Shown one piece after another: positions 11,922-23,141 of a stretch of 64,000 nt of DNA; the first letter of the stretch is position 1, and the number at the start of each line of letters is the position of its first letter. The DNA lies in the NCBI GenBank assembly GCA_021234155.1, contig JAJEKV010000133.1, positions 1,075,710-1,139,709 on the forward strand, written 5' to 3'. Under the pieces are notes generated by a model that saw only the letters and a program-made list of their open reading frames with translations, did no database searches and was not told the DNA's origin. Both the position numbers and the translations under genes were made by a program. Source of the stretch: Isoetes taiwanensis. Its lineage: Eukaryota; Streptophyta; Lycopodiopsida; Isoetales; Isoetaceae.

Positions 11922-12119
11922 TTACCATCGCTTCTTCAAGAATTTTATTACATCCATCTCAGATAGCCCATCGCCAAACTGCTCGTAGATGTACTTCAAC
12001 GTCCTCTGCAGATGACGTGGCTTTATTTCCTTGAAAAGTTTGTCGACCTCCCTACAATGTGTTTTCAGGGCATCCGATGCTTTTTGCTCGAATTCACATT
12101 CCGCATCATCCCTCAACAA
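11922..12119 (-). pseudogene. Conserved 65-aa ORF, unit copy 3 (unknown)
   Basis: Third copy of the lysine/glutamate-rich frame ending FLKKRW; see 834-1031. Confidence 0.4.
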
Positions 12120-12666
12120 TTGCCCTTTATAAAAGCATACATGTATTCAAACATAAACTCAGAATTCATTGTAAGCAAAATATCTAAAACATAAGCTGGT
12201 CTTTGATACGCTGCCCAATAAGAACAGGTCTATAAAGTCTTTTTTATATTTAGTTGCAGCGTTATCATTCTTTTGCATAAAATCTAGTTGCAGGCTTATC
12301 ATAGAAAAACATAAACAAACCTAAATCAATAACAAATTTAAGAGCCTGTGGGAGGACTATCAATCCAGTTCATGGTGTTGTAGGATCACTTTGCAGTTGG
12401 AAATTGGCAATTGTGCCAAGCTGCAGTGGAGACGGTACTAAGTGGTGGGTTCTTAAGCACTTCTTCAGCCCCTTCAAGATCTGTAGCGAAATCCCCCTTC
12501 ATGCAAATGCATGTGAATGATCAAGTTCTAGACGGGGAGGCAGAAAGACTTCCTAGTTGGAAGGGGATCTCTTCCATCTTCCTTTGAGAAGACCCAGTAG
12601 AAGCTCTGCCCAGGAAGAAGCACCAGAGATAAAGGATGCTGGCAGAGTCTGGATCCACCAGAGATA

Positions 12667-12918
12667 ATGCTCTGCACCAGGAAGAAGCACCAGGACAAAA
12701 GAAAGCTGGATCTGTTTGATCTTAGTATTAATCACCCAGAAGTTTCAAAAATGAAATGCTCTCAACATGAGACCTCTTCTGATGAGAACAGCAGCCATCT
12801 AAAGCTGGACCTGACCTTAGCAGCCTCTAATGTGTCCTCTGTAACTTTTCATAAACCTTTTGAGGCCAAAATCAGGTGTGGAAGCCCTTCTTCTTCTACC
12901 ATATGTGCCCATAGCTGA
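12667..12918 (+). pseudogene. Ser-rich open frame in U3 (unknown)
   Basis: An 83-codon frame (KMKCSQHETSSDENSSHLK...) is open only in this copy; U1 and U2 carry small indels that break it. It could be an exon of the putative + strand gene ending at 13213. No domain is recognised, and the product is unknown. Confidence 0.25.
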
Positions 12919-13103
12919 CATTGTTCTCAAGAATCTACCACCGAATTTGACACTGTTCGCTCCAACTATAGCTTCATTTGTCGTCTTCAGGAGGATCCCA
13001 AAGTTGGAAGATCAAAGCCAAAACGTTAGAGCAACTTGTTAACATGCATATACTAGTCTAGGCTTATAACTCTTTCGTGTTTTTGTCATTCACATTTTTG
13101 CAG

Positions 13104-13213
13104 CACGTGTCCTACAGGCTTCAGCTGTAACAAGAGTCCATTTGAAGGCAGTACCTAATAAACTCCCAAAATTGCAACAAACTAGCCCTAAAGATCTAAA
13201 ACCTACAAGCTAA
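13104..13213 (+). pseudogene. Possible terminal exon of an unknown + strand gene (U3)
   Basis: Same as 3007-3116: acceptor tttttgcag, ~35 open codons, TAA. Confidence 0.3.
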
Positions 13214-13234
13214 ACAACCATCTATATGCAGCCC

Positions 13235-13423
13235 CTAGCACCATAGCCAACCAAAATCCTTCATTTGCTCATTCTTCGATAACTTTCTGAACTGAATGTT
13301 GTAAGAGAGATCAATGTCCTCTGAAATGTCTTTGTCAACTTCAATATCGTCTTGATCAGTCAGCTCATCATGTTCATCTGACTCATCATGTTCATCTGAT
13401 GACGATGAACAGCTAAGCACCAC
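13235..13423 (-). pseudogene. Companion gene, acidic exon, U3
   Basis: Counterpart of 3106-3324. The last residues differ because of a small change (agccaaccaaaatcc against agctagcaaatcc) that shifts the end of the frame. The 5' exon of the same gene lies beyond the 4.3 kb insertion at 18056-18323, so the insertion sits in its intron. Confidence 0.45.
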
Positions 13424-13713
13424 ATGCCTATTTGTGGTGACATGATGCTTTTTTGAAAATTTGCGTGCTCCTTATGCAGATGTTTCAGCATTATTGGAAG
13501 AATTATGGGATTGGCGATGTTTCTTTGATCTGCATGTGTATTAATAACTCAAGTTAGAACAGTTCTGGTTTTGAATGTAATGAACAGTTCTGGGGTTTTG
13601 ACAGAGTAGAAAAATAAGATAAGAACATTAAATAGAAAACTAGAGAAAAAGTATGAAAAAATGCATATCATGCTTACTTTAATGTAGCACTAGTAATGGT
13701 GCCCAGCGTTGAT

Positions 13714-14185
13714 GGGCATACTTTGAGAGCCTAAAAATGTTTTGGGCCACAATGAGAAAGCATGCCCAGAATATGCTCGTTCTGTTATTCTTACTTTTGT
13801 AATTGTTGTGCGCGTAGTAGGAACGATGCATTTATTTGCAAGACTCTACCTGTTATTTTATGAAATCTTTAGCATGAGTGAACATTAGAATGGGAGGGAA
13901 CACGCTTTGGGCATAATTTGAGAGCCTAAAAATGTTTTGGGCCACAATGAGAAAGCATGCCCAAAATATGCTCGTTCTGTTATTCTTATTTTTGTAATTG
14001 TTGTGCGCGTAGTAGGAACGATGCATTTATTTGCAAGACTCTACCTGTTATTTTATGAAATCTTTAGCATGAGTGAACATTAGAATGGGAGGGAACATTT
14101 GTTAGAGAATCAAGCACTCTACTTATGAAATCTTTAGCATGAGTGAACATTAGAATGGGAGGGAACATTTGTTAGAGAATCAAGC
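13714..14185 (+). repeat. Local direct repeats (195-bp period, plus ~70-bp partial)
   Basis: The block starting gggcata at 13714 recurs at 13909 with few changes (gagagcctaaaaatgttttg..., cgcgtagtaggaacg...). The tail block (gaaatctttagcatgagtg... gggagggaac) is then repeated once more at about 14120-14185. These are unequal-crossover or slippage duplications near the left end of the insertion. Confidence 0.9.
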
Positions 14186-14520
14186 ACTCTACTGCTATTG
14201 AATAGGTGGTAGTAATTTTCTCAAGTGCTAACATGTGGAAAATCCTGTAGTAAATTTCTCAATCGCAAACATGTGAACAATGTAACAATGCAAGAAAGCT
14301 CTTTCAAAAATAGAATGGCCCTTTTTCGTTTCGTTGTTGTTGTCAGTACCTTCTCTTTTTATGATATTCCAAGTTTATCATACTTATTTTGCTTGTTGTA
14401 TAGGTGTGGGATCAAGATTTTTTTACCGTTAAAAAGAAAAATGCAAAAGTAAGCTTACCATAGTTGTGAACTTGTGATTATATTATAATGTTTTGATGTA
14501 AATCTTATTTGTCTTGTCGT

Positions 14521-14840
14521 CAGGAGGTCAGGAGTTTAACAGATCGATGGGAATGGCTGCTGATTTGTGCCTCGGTCTAGGGTGACATGACAAAACTCAA
14601 GAAACCCAATCAACACTCTTGTGCCCTTAGAAATGGTTGAGCATATGAGTACCCAATGGATGACATAAAAGCAAAGTGTTGCAAAAATTGACGGATGACA
14701 CAATAGAGCAAACCATTAGAATTAAGCAATCATCCCAGCATCAAGATATGGTGTTAATGTCTGAAAATCTTTGTTTGAGATGTCTACCATCTTTTGATCA
14801 ACATGTAGACCCCAGCTCAAATGGCATCCTGACCAGACAG
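14521..14840 (+). pseudogene. Possible decayed TnpA/Transposase_24-like fragment
   Basis: After an acceptor-like tcag the + frame reads VRSLTDRWEWLLICASV, then a stop, then KLKKPNQHSCALRNG, and continues with frequent stops. The aromatic DRWEWL followed by a basic Lys/Asn stretch and a Ser-rich turn resembles the TnpA-like second gene of plant CACTA elements. Similarity is by eye and weak. Confidence 0.3.
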
Positions 14841-16112
14841 TCAGTTTAATCATATGGCAGTGTTAATATCTAGACCATCTTTGTTGACAATGTCAAAAAT
14901 AGTACACAATGTTTTCCCTTTTGCAGTATCACCTTGAGGCCCCAAAGGCTCCTCCTGCTAATGAATTTTGGTGAATATCTCTGTCAAAAAATGTCAACTT
15001 TGAAAATAGAATCTCAGCTTTCAATTTCCGCCATTACATGCTTTCCGTCATATCTTCTTGTTGGTGCTTTTCCTTTCTATCATGGCAAATGCCAAAAGAG
15101 TGCTATTAAGAATGATGTCAGTTCTCCACGAATCCATCGTTTCGAGATCATTGTATGGTGTGACCGCGGGCATGATCCACTTTGAGCTGGCATGTTTTGG
15201 CCAAAGAAGAACCGGTGCATTCATCTTCATTCATGAGTATCCTAGCGGCCGGACACACAATCTGTTCACCTTCTTTATATACATCAAGTCGAGGATCTTA
15301 AGTTGTTTTCATGCACCAACACTATTGAGTCAACATGTACACTTCTGATACACATTAAAAAATGAGAAAAGTTCCTGCAAAACTGATAAAAATGAACGAA
15401 TAATCTTCATTTTTATTCTATTGCAAAGTTGATAAATCACCTTTTTTTGAAAGCTGCAAGTATATCTTAGCCAGTTGGGGTGTCATGACAAATTCTAGCA
15501 AGTCCTTGCACATGAGTACCATTATCTTAAATAGGCCCAAAACCAAACTTTACATGGAAATCTTAACACATTGAGTTGAACGCTTAACAGCTTCCAATGA
15601 TATTTCCCAACCTAGCACAATTGGGACATTACTTTTATGAGCGTGTCAAATAATTTGGCAAATAGAATCCTGCAACACAATGGACCATAAGTTTTGGCAT
15701 AAAAATTTTGAAAAGGCCTGCATAATTATAATGACTTATCTGCAACAAAATATGCTTTGCTAGACTCCATGTTAAAGATTTGCATATGTGCAACCACATT
15801 ATCAATCTAACTTTGCAAGCTTCAAGCTACGGGTGAAGTTTCTGGGTACAATGCAATGATACATCTCTACAGGATTAAAAAAACAATAAAGGAAAACGAA
15901 ATACATACCATTTTCAATGCAAATATTGCTGAATATGGTGCTCCTGTATACTCATGGCATCCCCCTAATCACAGCAATATTTCCTGCCAGCAATGAAGCT
16001 TGAGTGTAAGATTCTCTAATTCCTACTTTTTATCTTTGGAAGCTTACAATCATTTGTAAATGCAAAAACAGATGGCGCTTGCAGATTACAACGGGCCCAA
16101 CTAAACAGCTAA

Positions 16113-17045
16113 GGCCCTTTTTCCACGGTAGTGCTGTCTTATATTTCTGAAGATCTAATTGGGCCACATAAGCATAAAAGTCTTCATCGTTTTTCCACTT
16201 AAAAATTTAGGACATGTCGCATATGAAGGCCGTACAGCTGTGGAGCCTTATTTTCTTCCGGGGGAAACCCCCCGCCAGAAAATGCGACAGCCACACCTAT
16301 CCAATGGGAGGCCTTCGTTGCCTAAAATTCAGGGAGTCTCAAAAAAGAGTCGAAGAAGAATCGCAGAAGCAGAAGAAGAAGAGTCGAAGAAGCAGGTCTA
16401 GGTGTGGATTTGTAGAGGAAGGCAGGTCTAGGTCGCTGCTGCATGTCGATCTGGAGTTTGGAGCTCGATTGGAGCTCGATTGCTTCCCCGATGCCTTTTC
16501 TTGGGTTTTTTTTTTGCTTCTTTTTTAAAATCTTGTCTGCCGCTGTCGTTTTGCCATGCTTCTGCATGGACGGCCGGAGCTACCTTCTGCATGGACGGCC
16601 TTCTGTGAGGAGCTATCGGCCTGTTCCAAGGCCCCTGTGGCAAGTTTTATCCGAGTTTTGGGAGGCTGGCCGCATGGTCTTGCCTTCTGGGAAGCTGGTC
16701 TGGGTCTTTATGTGCAGGCTAGCGGAGCGGGATGGCGAGCAGTAGCAGGTCTATGGACGGAAGAAAAACTGGCAGACCAAGCGCAGAACTCTAGATTGAC
16801 AGAATTTCATGCTGCAAAACTCTAGATTGACAGAATTTCATGCTGCAAGATATGCAAACGGAGAGATTGATGAGTAGTGGAAAAGGAAATTTTTGAGACA
16901 TGTCTTATATTATAAGACATCTCTTATAATTAAGCCATGGAAAATTAATTTTTTTAAGACATGTCACAATAATGATGTGGCACCTCAAATGCTGTCTTAT
17001 AATTTTAAGACAGCCATATTTTAAGCCAACCGTGGAAAAAGGGCC
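16113..17045. mobile_element. PIF/Harbinger-like non-autonomous element (933 bp)
   Basis: Terminal inverted repeats GGCCCTTTTTCCACGGT match perfectly for 17 bp. The flanks carry an exact TAA duplication (16110-16112, 17046-17048). A 3-bp TAA/TTA TSD with GGCC/GGGC ends is the PIF/Harbinger (Tourist) signature. Inner motifs gctgtcttat/aagacagc also pair, and several ataagacat-type words lie near the right end. The GC-rich centre (16200-16800) has overlapping open frames on both strands but no recognised transposase; it may be captured sequence. Confidence 0.92.
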
Positions 17046-17612
17046 TAATAACCTAACCCAGCTAGTCATACCATTAAAAGCAGATGAACATAAGTACAAT
17101 ATAAGAGTTTTCTTGCAAGTCCATCTCTGAATCATGCATCTATTGCCATTATATCAGATGTAACAGTTACAGAGTACAATATAGACCTTTACTCGATTTT
17201 GCAGGATTAGGATTTTATCTAATGCGTACCTCATCAGTGGGCATCCAGGACCGATTCTTAACTGCACATATAGAGGTAATACATGTGGTGCAGAACAAAA
17301 AGAACCTTCTGAGAGTAATCAACAAATCCATCTACAACTCTTTAAAACGAAAGCACCTTCTTTTATCAATCCCAAAGGCAGATTAAGAGCCTAAGTTCAA
17401 AAGCATATCCTGCCTAGGAGCCAGAGTACGCAAAGTGTGGATCATATGGTTAAAGGGATTAAACCGGGGCTTCAAAGGTTCAGTTCAAAATTTACACACC
17501 TGGGATGCTTACTGGCCGAACTCCTCCTTAACCTTAACCACTTCTTGCCACAGGAAATGCATTCGAACCCCAAATCATCATGTATAGTAAGTCTTTGCAT
17601 AAAGAAGATCCC

Positions 17613-17705
17613 TTATAAAAAGAGGTAGCGTCCATTTCCGGCACAGGCAGCAGAGCATCGACCATTGTAGAGAACAGAATCAGGTTTGGGCTTGGCCGCC
17701 GCCAT
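17613..17705 (-). pseudogene. Short gene-like fragment, MAAAKPKPDSV...
   Basis: The 30-codon frame begins MAAAKPKPDSVLYNG and ends RYLFL before TAA. It is preceded by sequence resembling a plant 5' leader. It looks like the first exon of a captured host gene, but it is too short to name. Confidence 0.3.
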
Positions 17706-18055
17706 AGCCAACAGGTTTCTGCAAATCGATCCAAGAGGCCGGATTTTGGAGGAAACGGGTTATTTAGAAGGAGGAGCGGGGTATTTAGGTTAAAAAAGGA
17801 ATAAAAGTGTCCGAAAATAGTGTAGAGGGGCTTTTCGGGGTCGCTTTTAGCCGTCAGATTAAAGCTCAACCTCTTTTAGATTAAATCTCAACCACCCAAT
17901 TTAGGGCTCGATGCACTACGCACTTACGGTATAACATTATAATATAAGATAACGCATATCAGTGGATTTAAACCACCATGAAGCAACTCCTAAACCGTGT
18001 AATAAACCAAATAGCAGCAGAAAATGTTCTAATATTTAGGTAAACTATATCTTAC

Positions 18056-18323
18056 CTCTCTTTGTGCTTCTTTCCCTTTTCAATATTCCTCTCCTGTTCA
18101 TTTCTTGATGGCTTGAAGGATGCATTTGAATCATCTCCTTCTTGAGTTCTTCGCACCTGATTTTCTAACTCTGTGATCAACGCACCTAAGATATCCTCAG
18201 GAACATTGGCAAGGAAAGTGGACAATTGATCTGCATTGGACGCCTCTGTGGCTAGGCCTTTGCCTTTATCAGATCCATTGCCTTTGTCAGATCCATTGCC
18301 TTTGTTAGATCCATTCGCAGACA
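18056..18323 (-). pseudogene. Companion gene, N-terminal exon, U3 (unknown)
   Basis: Exon bounded by acceptor ctttcag (at 18324) and donor gtaagat (18051-18055). The frame is low complexity at first (NGSNKGNGSDKG repeats), then STFLANVPEDILGALITE, an Arg/Glu stretch and a Lys-rich end (NIEKGKKHKER). The upstream exon (18409 to ~18510) ends CTACAA before gtaaatc. Splicing CTACAA to TGTCTGCG would create an ATG in the frame used here, with an upstream ATG reading out of frame to a nearby stop. Transcription would diverge from TNP2 across a ~450-bp AT-rich region. Its place beside TNP2 suggests a second CACTA-encoded protein, but no homology is visible. U1 and U2 copies (~3705-3960, ~8740-9000) are frame-shifted. 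Confidence 0.5.
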
Positions 18324-18509
18324 CTGAAAGACGGATAAACAACGGTTATATTCCAAAACTGGAAACACCTCCGAGAAACAAGGGATGAGCAAAACGAATT
18401 TGATTTACTTGTAGATGAATGAATCAGCGAGCTCGAGAGCAACAGAGACATAGAAGATAGAGGCCAATAGAGATATAGGAGATGTAGGACAATGGCAAGA
18501 CTCGGCCAT

Positions 18510-18950
18510 GAAGTTGGATCTGGCACCAAAGTGGTATGATGATCTATCGCGCCCTTTTTCATGTTTTTTTTTTCTTGTTGTTTTTTTACTTTCGGATCCT
18601 TGTGCTGTGCGGGTTGTTTACCATACCTAGATCCATAATGAAATGGAAAATGAAAAAAAAAAAGTTGCTTTTTACTTTCGATTTTACCATGGCAATATTT
18701 TTGGGTTTTTGGGGACGATAGCTTACAATGAAATATGAACATGGGTCTTGTCCATTGGATTCCAGTTTTGAAATTTCAAATGAAATATGAACATGGGTCT
18801 TGTCCATTGGATCCCATTTTTAAATGTAAAATGAATAGGTTGCTTTCTATTTTTTAGTTTTTTTGGGTCATTAGATCCATTTCTAAATCTCAATTGAAAT
18901 GTTGTTTAATACTTATTGAATTCTTTTTTTTTCTAGGCAATATAGGTTTT
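18510..18950. promoter_or_regulatory. Divergent AT-rich intergenic region with short direct repeats
   Basis: It lies between the start of the - strand companion gene and the + strand TNP2 exon 1. It contains two copies of gaaatatgaacatgggtctt (18727 and 18781) followed by tccattgga, plus homopolymer A and T runs. The U1 and U2 counterparts are at about 4190-4600 and 9230-9630. Position suggests a bidirectional promoter; no defined TATA box can be assigned. Confidence 0.4.
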
Positions 18951-18959
18951 GTTTACTAG

Positions 18960-20860
18960 ATGCATTTGCAAATGTCAGATGAAATGTCGAGCTCTGAGAC
19001 TAGTAGCTATGACAGTGGGAACGATTGTTTGCCGCGCCAGGTGGCTAGGTCATCTTCTACAACATCCCCTTCATCAAATTCATCGTCTTCCTCCCGACGA
19101 AAATATAGAAAAAGGGCAAGAAGAGACCCGACAGAAGTTCTCTATCTTCGGCGAGGCACTTGTTGGTGCAACAAGTGTAATGGCAGTACCTGTTGTTTCA
19201 TATCGCGTTCGACTGGATCATGAAGCAAAGTATGGAATATGTCGCAGTCGGCCTAGGCAATTTGATGAAGAAAATAACCTTGAACATGACACAAATATTG
19301 TGAGTGTTTCCTAAGTCTTATCTTTCTTCTTTTTCGTTTTTATTTGTTCTAAATGGGAGGAAAATGTTGAGTTTCTTCATCGTTTGTAACGTGTATTGTG
19401 TATCTTCATTCTTCCATAATATTCACTTCTTATTCATCTTTATGTGGCTATATAGTCACCTAGTGAAGAGTCTAGCATGCATAGTACTTTTGTTGGTGAG
19501 GAGGCAATCCACGATATGATCACAAATTTTTTTCCAACAAGCCAGGAAGCCAATAGTGGTGAAAATAATGATGGTGCCAATGAAGTAGATGATGAACCAT
19601 GCATTGATAAGGCAACATATCTCCATAATGAGGCAAGCACGCCATTGTTCCCAAATGCCCGCGTATCTCGCCTTGCTACATGTATGCTTATTCTAAATCT
19701 CCAACACAAAGCGGGTTGGAGCAACAACAGTGTGTCCGAACTTTTCAGGTATGTACATGCAATTCATTCTTTTGTTTTAGTGTGGGTGGGGCTTCCTATA
19801 CAGACATGCTTACATGATGTTTTTATAGTTTGCTTGATAAGATATTACCCGATGGCCATTGTCTTCCAAAATCTAGGCGGGAAGCTAGAGAGCTATTACG
19901 ATCCTTGGGACTGGAATATAATGTCGTGCATGCATGTATCAATGATTGTATCTTATTTCGTAAAGATTATGCAAACCATGACTCATGTCCAATATGTAAA
20001 GAGGCACGTTATGAAGAGGGTAGGAAGACAAAGGTGGCAAGAAAGGTGTTACGTCACATGCCTATAATTCCTCGCCTTCGTCATATGTTTCGATCACCAA
20101 CCCTAGCTGATTTCATGGATTACCATGCACGGCATCGTAGCACTGATGGAAAAATGAGAATACCTGCTGATGGGGCTTTGTGGAAATATATAGAAGAGAA
20201 GTGGCCCATATTTGCATTAGAACCTCGCAATATTAGACTTGGGCTAGGGATTGATGGTGTTTGTCCATGGGGGACTAGATCATCCTCACATAGCGTGTGG
20301 CCTGTGGCGATTGTGAATTATAATATACCACCATGGATAGCTACAAAACCTGGCCACATCATGCTGACTTTGATCATTCCAGGTACGTATGTGTATATAA
20401 GTTCTTTTTTACTTTGTATTAAGCATAAAATGGGCAATTACAGGAAAATACGAAGTGAAAAATATGGATGTATACTTAGAACCTTTAGTAGAAGAACTTG
20501 AGATTTTGTGGAAGGGAGTGCATATGTACGACATTTCTAAATCTCTATATGACTTTACATTCCATGGGATGTTATGCTTTACTCTTCACGATTATCCAGG
20601 TTTTTCTGAAGCTTCAGGTATGATATAGTAAGAGTGCAAAACTATATCAGAGTTCAATTATTAATGCTTCACCTTTTATTCTCATTGCAGGTCTACAAAC
20701 AAGTACTGAAGGATATATTCACTTTCGGATCATTACAAAAAAAGTTACGGTCATTTCCATCAATAGCACATTGAGTATATTCAGTATATTGTGGCTAGTG
20801 GCCTACAAATATCAAATGGACTTCTTTCAAAACTTGTTGAACTACTATCATTTTTTAGAT
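18960..20860 (+). pseudogene. TNP2-type CACTA transposase, 5' half, best copy (U3)
   Basis: Cut-and-paste transposase of En/Spm elements. Exons: 18960-19296 (Ser/Arg-rich, CWCNKC, then HEAKYGICRSRPRQFDEEN after a frame change); ~19475-19748; 19829-20382 with NDCILFRKDYANHDSCPIC, PADGALWK, RNIRLGLGIDG and WPVAIVNYNIPPW; 20444-20617 (MDVYLEPLVEELEILWKG to HDYPGFSEASG); and a start of the next exon at 20691, which soon decays. Introns carry gtatgt/ttatag, gtacgt/ttacag and gtatga/ttgcag boundaries. The 554-bp third exon is fully open. The first exon needs a frameshift and the DUF4218/DUF4216 3' half is missing, so the gene is dead. Confidence 0.9.
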
Positions 20861-20883
20861 CTCTTGATTATTTATCTCTATGT

Positions 20884-21720
20884 CTACTGAATGTTTAACT
20901 CTATGACGTACAAGTTCAAGGCCGCCACAAACGTTTCTGTGGTTTCGAACCTGTGTGCTGGGACCCATAATTAATGTCCAAAAATTATAACACTCCTTTT
21001 CCAAGTATAATCGAAAGATGTTTGGTTAGATTATCTACATTTCTAGCTATTGTAATTCAGTTTGAAGTACCTCGTATCTTTGTTCGCTTTATTATAATCC
21101 CTTGTTCTTTGCTATATGTTCATTTTCAAATGCCTTGCTCATCGTCTCTAATTTTTACAATAATGCTTTCTAACCTGGATTTAATTAGTAGTTGTGTTAT
21201 GGATGGGATGGTAGAATATGATATAGAATGTGTTCATGGTGTGATGATGAATGAAATGACGTCCTTCAATAAAAAAAACAATTTATATATTCTAGATATA
21301 TGCAATAAACAATTGTAGCATCTATATTTTCAACGTCAATGTACATTTTCCTTAGATTCTAACGTGCAATCATAAATAAAGTGCTACGAGAATGCAAAAA
21401 ATAATGCAATGAATTTTGTTGTTATATGGTGGATGTCAACAACCAACGTGTGTGTTTGATGCTCTAGCTTCTAACGTTGTGTCATGATTGAGTGATCAAT
21501 TTTAAAAATAATGTATGGTATCGTGGATAGCAAGGACCCTGAAGACTCATATTTGATCGACAAATGTAATTTTACTGAAGGTAGCAATAATGTACCCATT
21601 GCTAGAAGACAAAAACCAGATAAGTGTTGTCAGTGTACCTATTCGTTGAGTGATTCCGTGAATCAGATAAGTGTTGTCAGTGTACCTATTCATTGAGTGA
21701 CTCCGTGATCCAATGCACCC
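20884..21720. other. AT-rich decayed stretch, no gene recognised
   Basis: It follows the last traceable TNP2 exon. Open frames here (for example 20974-21318) lack recognisable motifs. A ~46-bp direct duplication (cagataagtgttgtcagtgt...) is present at about 21617-21710. Confidence 0.5.
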
Positions 21721-22320
21721 CATTTGTATGATAAGACATCCATCTTCCACATGGACAAAAAGAAAGTATCATCTTCCATCACGTTGAGCCATAAAGTGGC
21801 TAGCAAGGACCCGAGACTGTGATCCAATGCCTAGTGGCGTGACGTTAAAATACTATCTATCTATCTATCTATATGGTAAGACCGTCCATTTTCCACATGG
21901 GAAAAAAAGGTATCATCATTTTCTACTATGCTGAGCCATGCACCTCATTTGTGAGGAAAGATTGTCCATTTTTCACATGGAAGAAAAAAAAAGGTATCAT
22001 TTGCCACGGTACCATTTTCCACTAGCTAAGCCATAATGGTATTTTCCACTGTATCCTTTTCAATATGCTAAGCCATAATGAGGCTGACAAGGACCCAAGT
22101 CTGTGATCCAACACACGTTATTTGTGTAGTAAGACATCAAATTTTCCACATGAAAAACAAAGTGTATCATTTTCCACCATGCTGAGCCATAATTTGGCTG
22201 GCAAAGATCCGAATCCGTGATCCAACTTCCAACACACCTCATTTTTATGGTAAGATTGTCCATTTTCCACATGAAAAGGTATCATTTTCCAGATGGTATG
22301 GTACACATTGAGGGAAAGGG
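21720..22320. repeat. Degenerate minisatellite (ccattttccacatgg / gctgagccat)
   Basis: At least five degenerate units alternate the words ccattttccacatgg, ggtatcattttccac and tgctgagccataatg, with spacing of 80-110 bp. A (CTAT)n tract lies at 21853-21874. Stretches such as ccatttttccacatggaaaa can fold locally. Confidence 0.75.
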
Positions 22321-22353
22321 AATCTATGAACAAAGTTTAAGTATGTATAGAAG

Positions 22354-23133
22354 CAGGGTAGCCCTTAAGCTCGAAATATCGCCAAAAGGCTATTTTTTTG
22401 GACATTTGCATTTTTTTTTCACTACTGTTGAGTAGGATCAATTAGGAGTGGTGCCAATAAAATATCGCCACCTTTTCTACGAAATTTTCTCCCTCCACTC
22501 ATAAGTTAGCCTACATCACTAAATGATGGATTCTTGGATTCGCCCCTATGTGAATTTTATTCTTGGTAATTATTCTAAAATCGCCCCTTAACCCCCTAAA
22601 GTCATGTAAAATTAATACGAATTCTATTCTTAGTGAGTTTTTTGAATTGCCGTTTACCTCAACAAAAAAAGGGGGAACCATGCATGTTACATGGATTTCA
22701 TGATCCGACTCCAACATCCAGGTATGCAATCCTGGAGTATTTTTTCTTTTGATTTGTTGTTTATCCAATCCTTAAAAGATGACTGAAATCAAATCGGTTT
22801 GGCTAAGTTTGTGTACTTGTTGTTGTTTAGCCCTTAGTATGGAGCTATTGAGATTTACAATTATATGCCAATGTCTGGTAATATGTATATTCATTATGTG
22901 AGCATTACGCTTACAACTGTATACAGACATAATAAATGTATATTGTAGACCCAAATTTTACTTGAGAAAAAAGTATATATTCCATCGCTTGATGGATGAA
23001 AGATTCGCCAAGGTTGCTACAACTCAAATTGAAGCCCAAAACAAAATTGCCAACATAACTAATCGGAAAAAGCTAAGATTCGCCTCACATTCTAAATTAC
23101 ACCTATAAAAATTTGGGCTTAAGGGCTACCCTG
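22354..23133. mobile_element. hAT-like non-autonomous element (780 bp)
   Basis: The ends CAGGGTAGCCCTTAAGC and GCTTAAGGGCTACCCTG are perfect inverted repeats over 17 bp. They are flanked by an exact 8-bp duplication tatagaag (22346-22353, 23134-23141). It is a different family from the element at 1060-2041. No transposase frame is present; interior motifs such as gccaaaaggc and gccacctttt repeat near the ends. Confidence 0.94.
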
Positions 23134-23141
23134 TATAGAAG

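Larger units (their letters stand above)
13690..17948. mobile_element. 4.3 kb insertion in U3, composite, starts CACTAG
   Basis: Comparison with U1/U2 shows an interruption between ...aatgtagca and ataacgcatatcag. The left end reads CACTAGTAATGGTGCCC, like a CACTA-superfamily terminus. I could not find the matching TAGTG end or a clean 3-bp TSD on the right (...aatataag/ataacgc), so the boundary or superfamily is uncertain. Contents: repeated blocks at 13714-14185, a TnpA-like stretch near 14521, a PIF/Harbinger-like element (16113-17045) and a short gene-like - strand frame at 17613-17705. 14930-16110 holds only short open frames that I do not recognise. Confidence 0.7.
10934..20258 (+). repeat. 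Tandem unit U3, interrupted by a 4.3 kb insertion
   Basis: The third copy of the unit; 10934-13689 and 17949-20258 together equal one unit. Unlike U1 and U2 the TNP2 reading frame continues past the junction point, so U3 keeps the original right context and the array grew by duplication of a segment ending inside TNP2. No array copy is seen after 20258. Confidence 0.93.
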
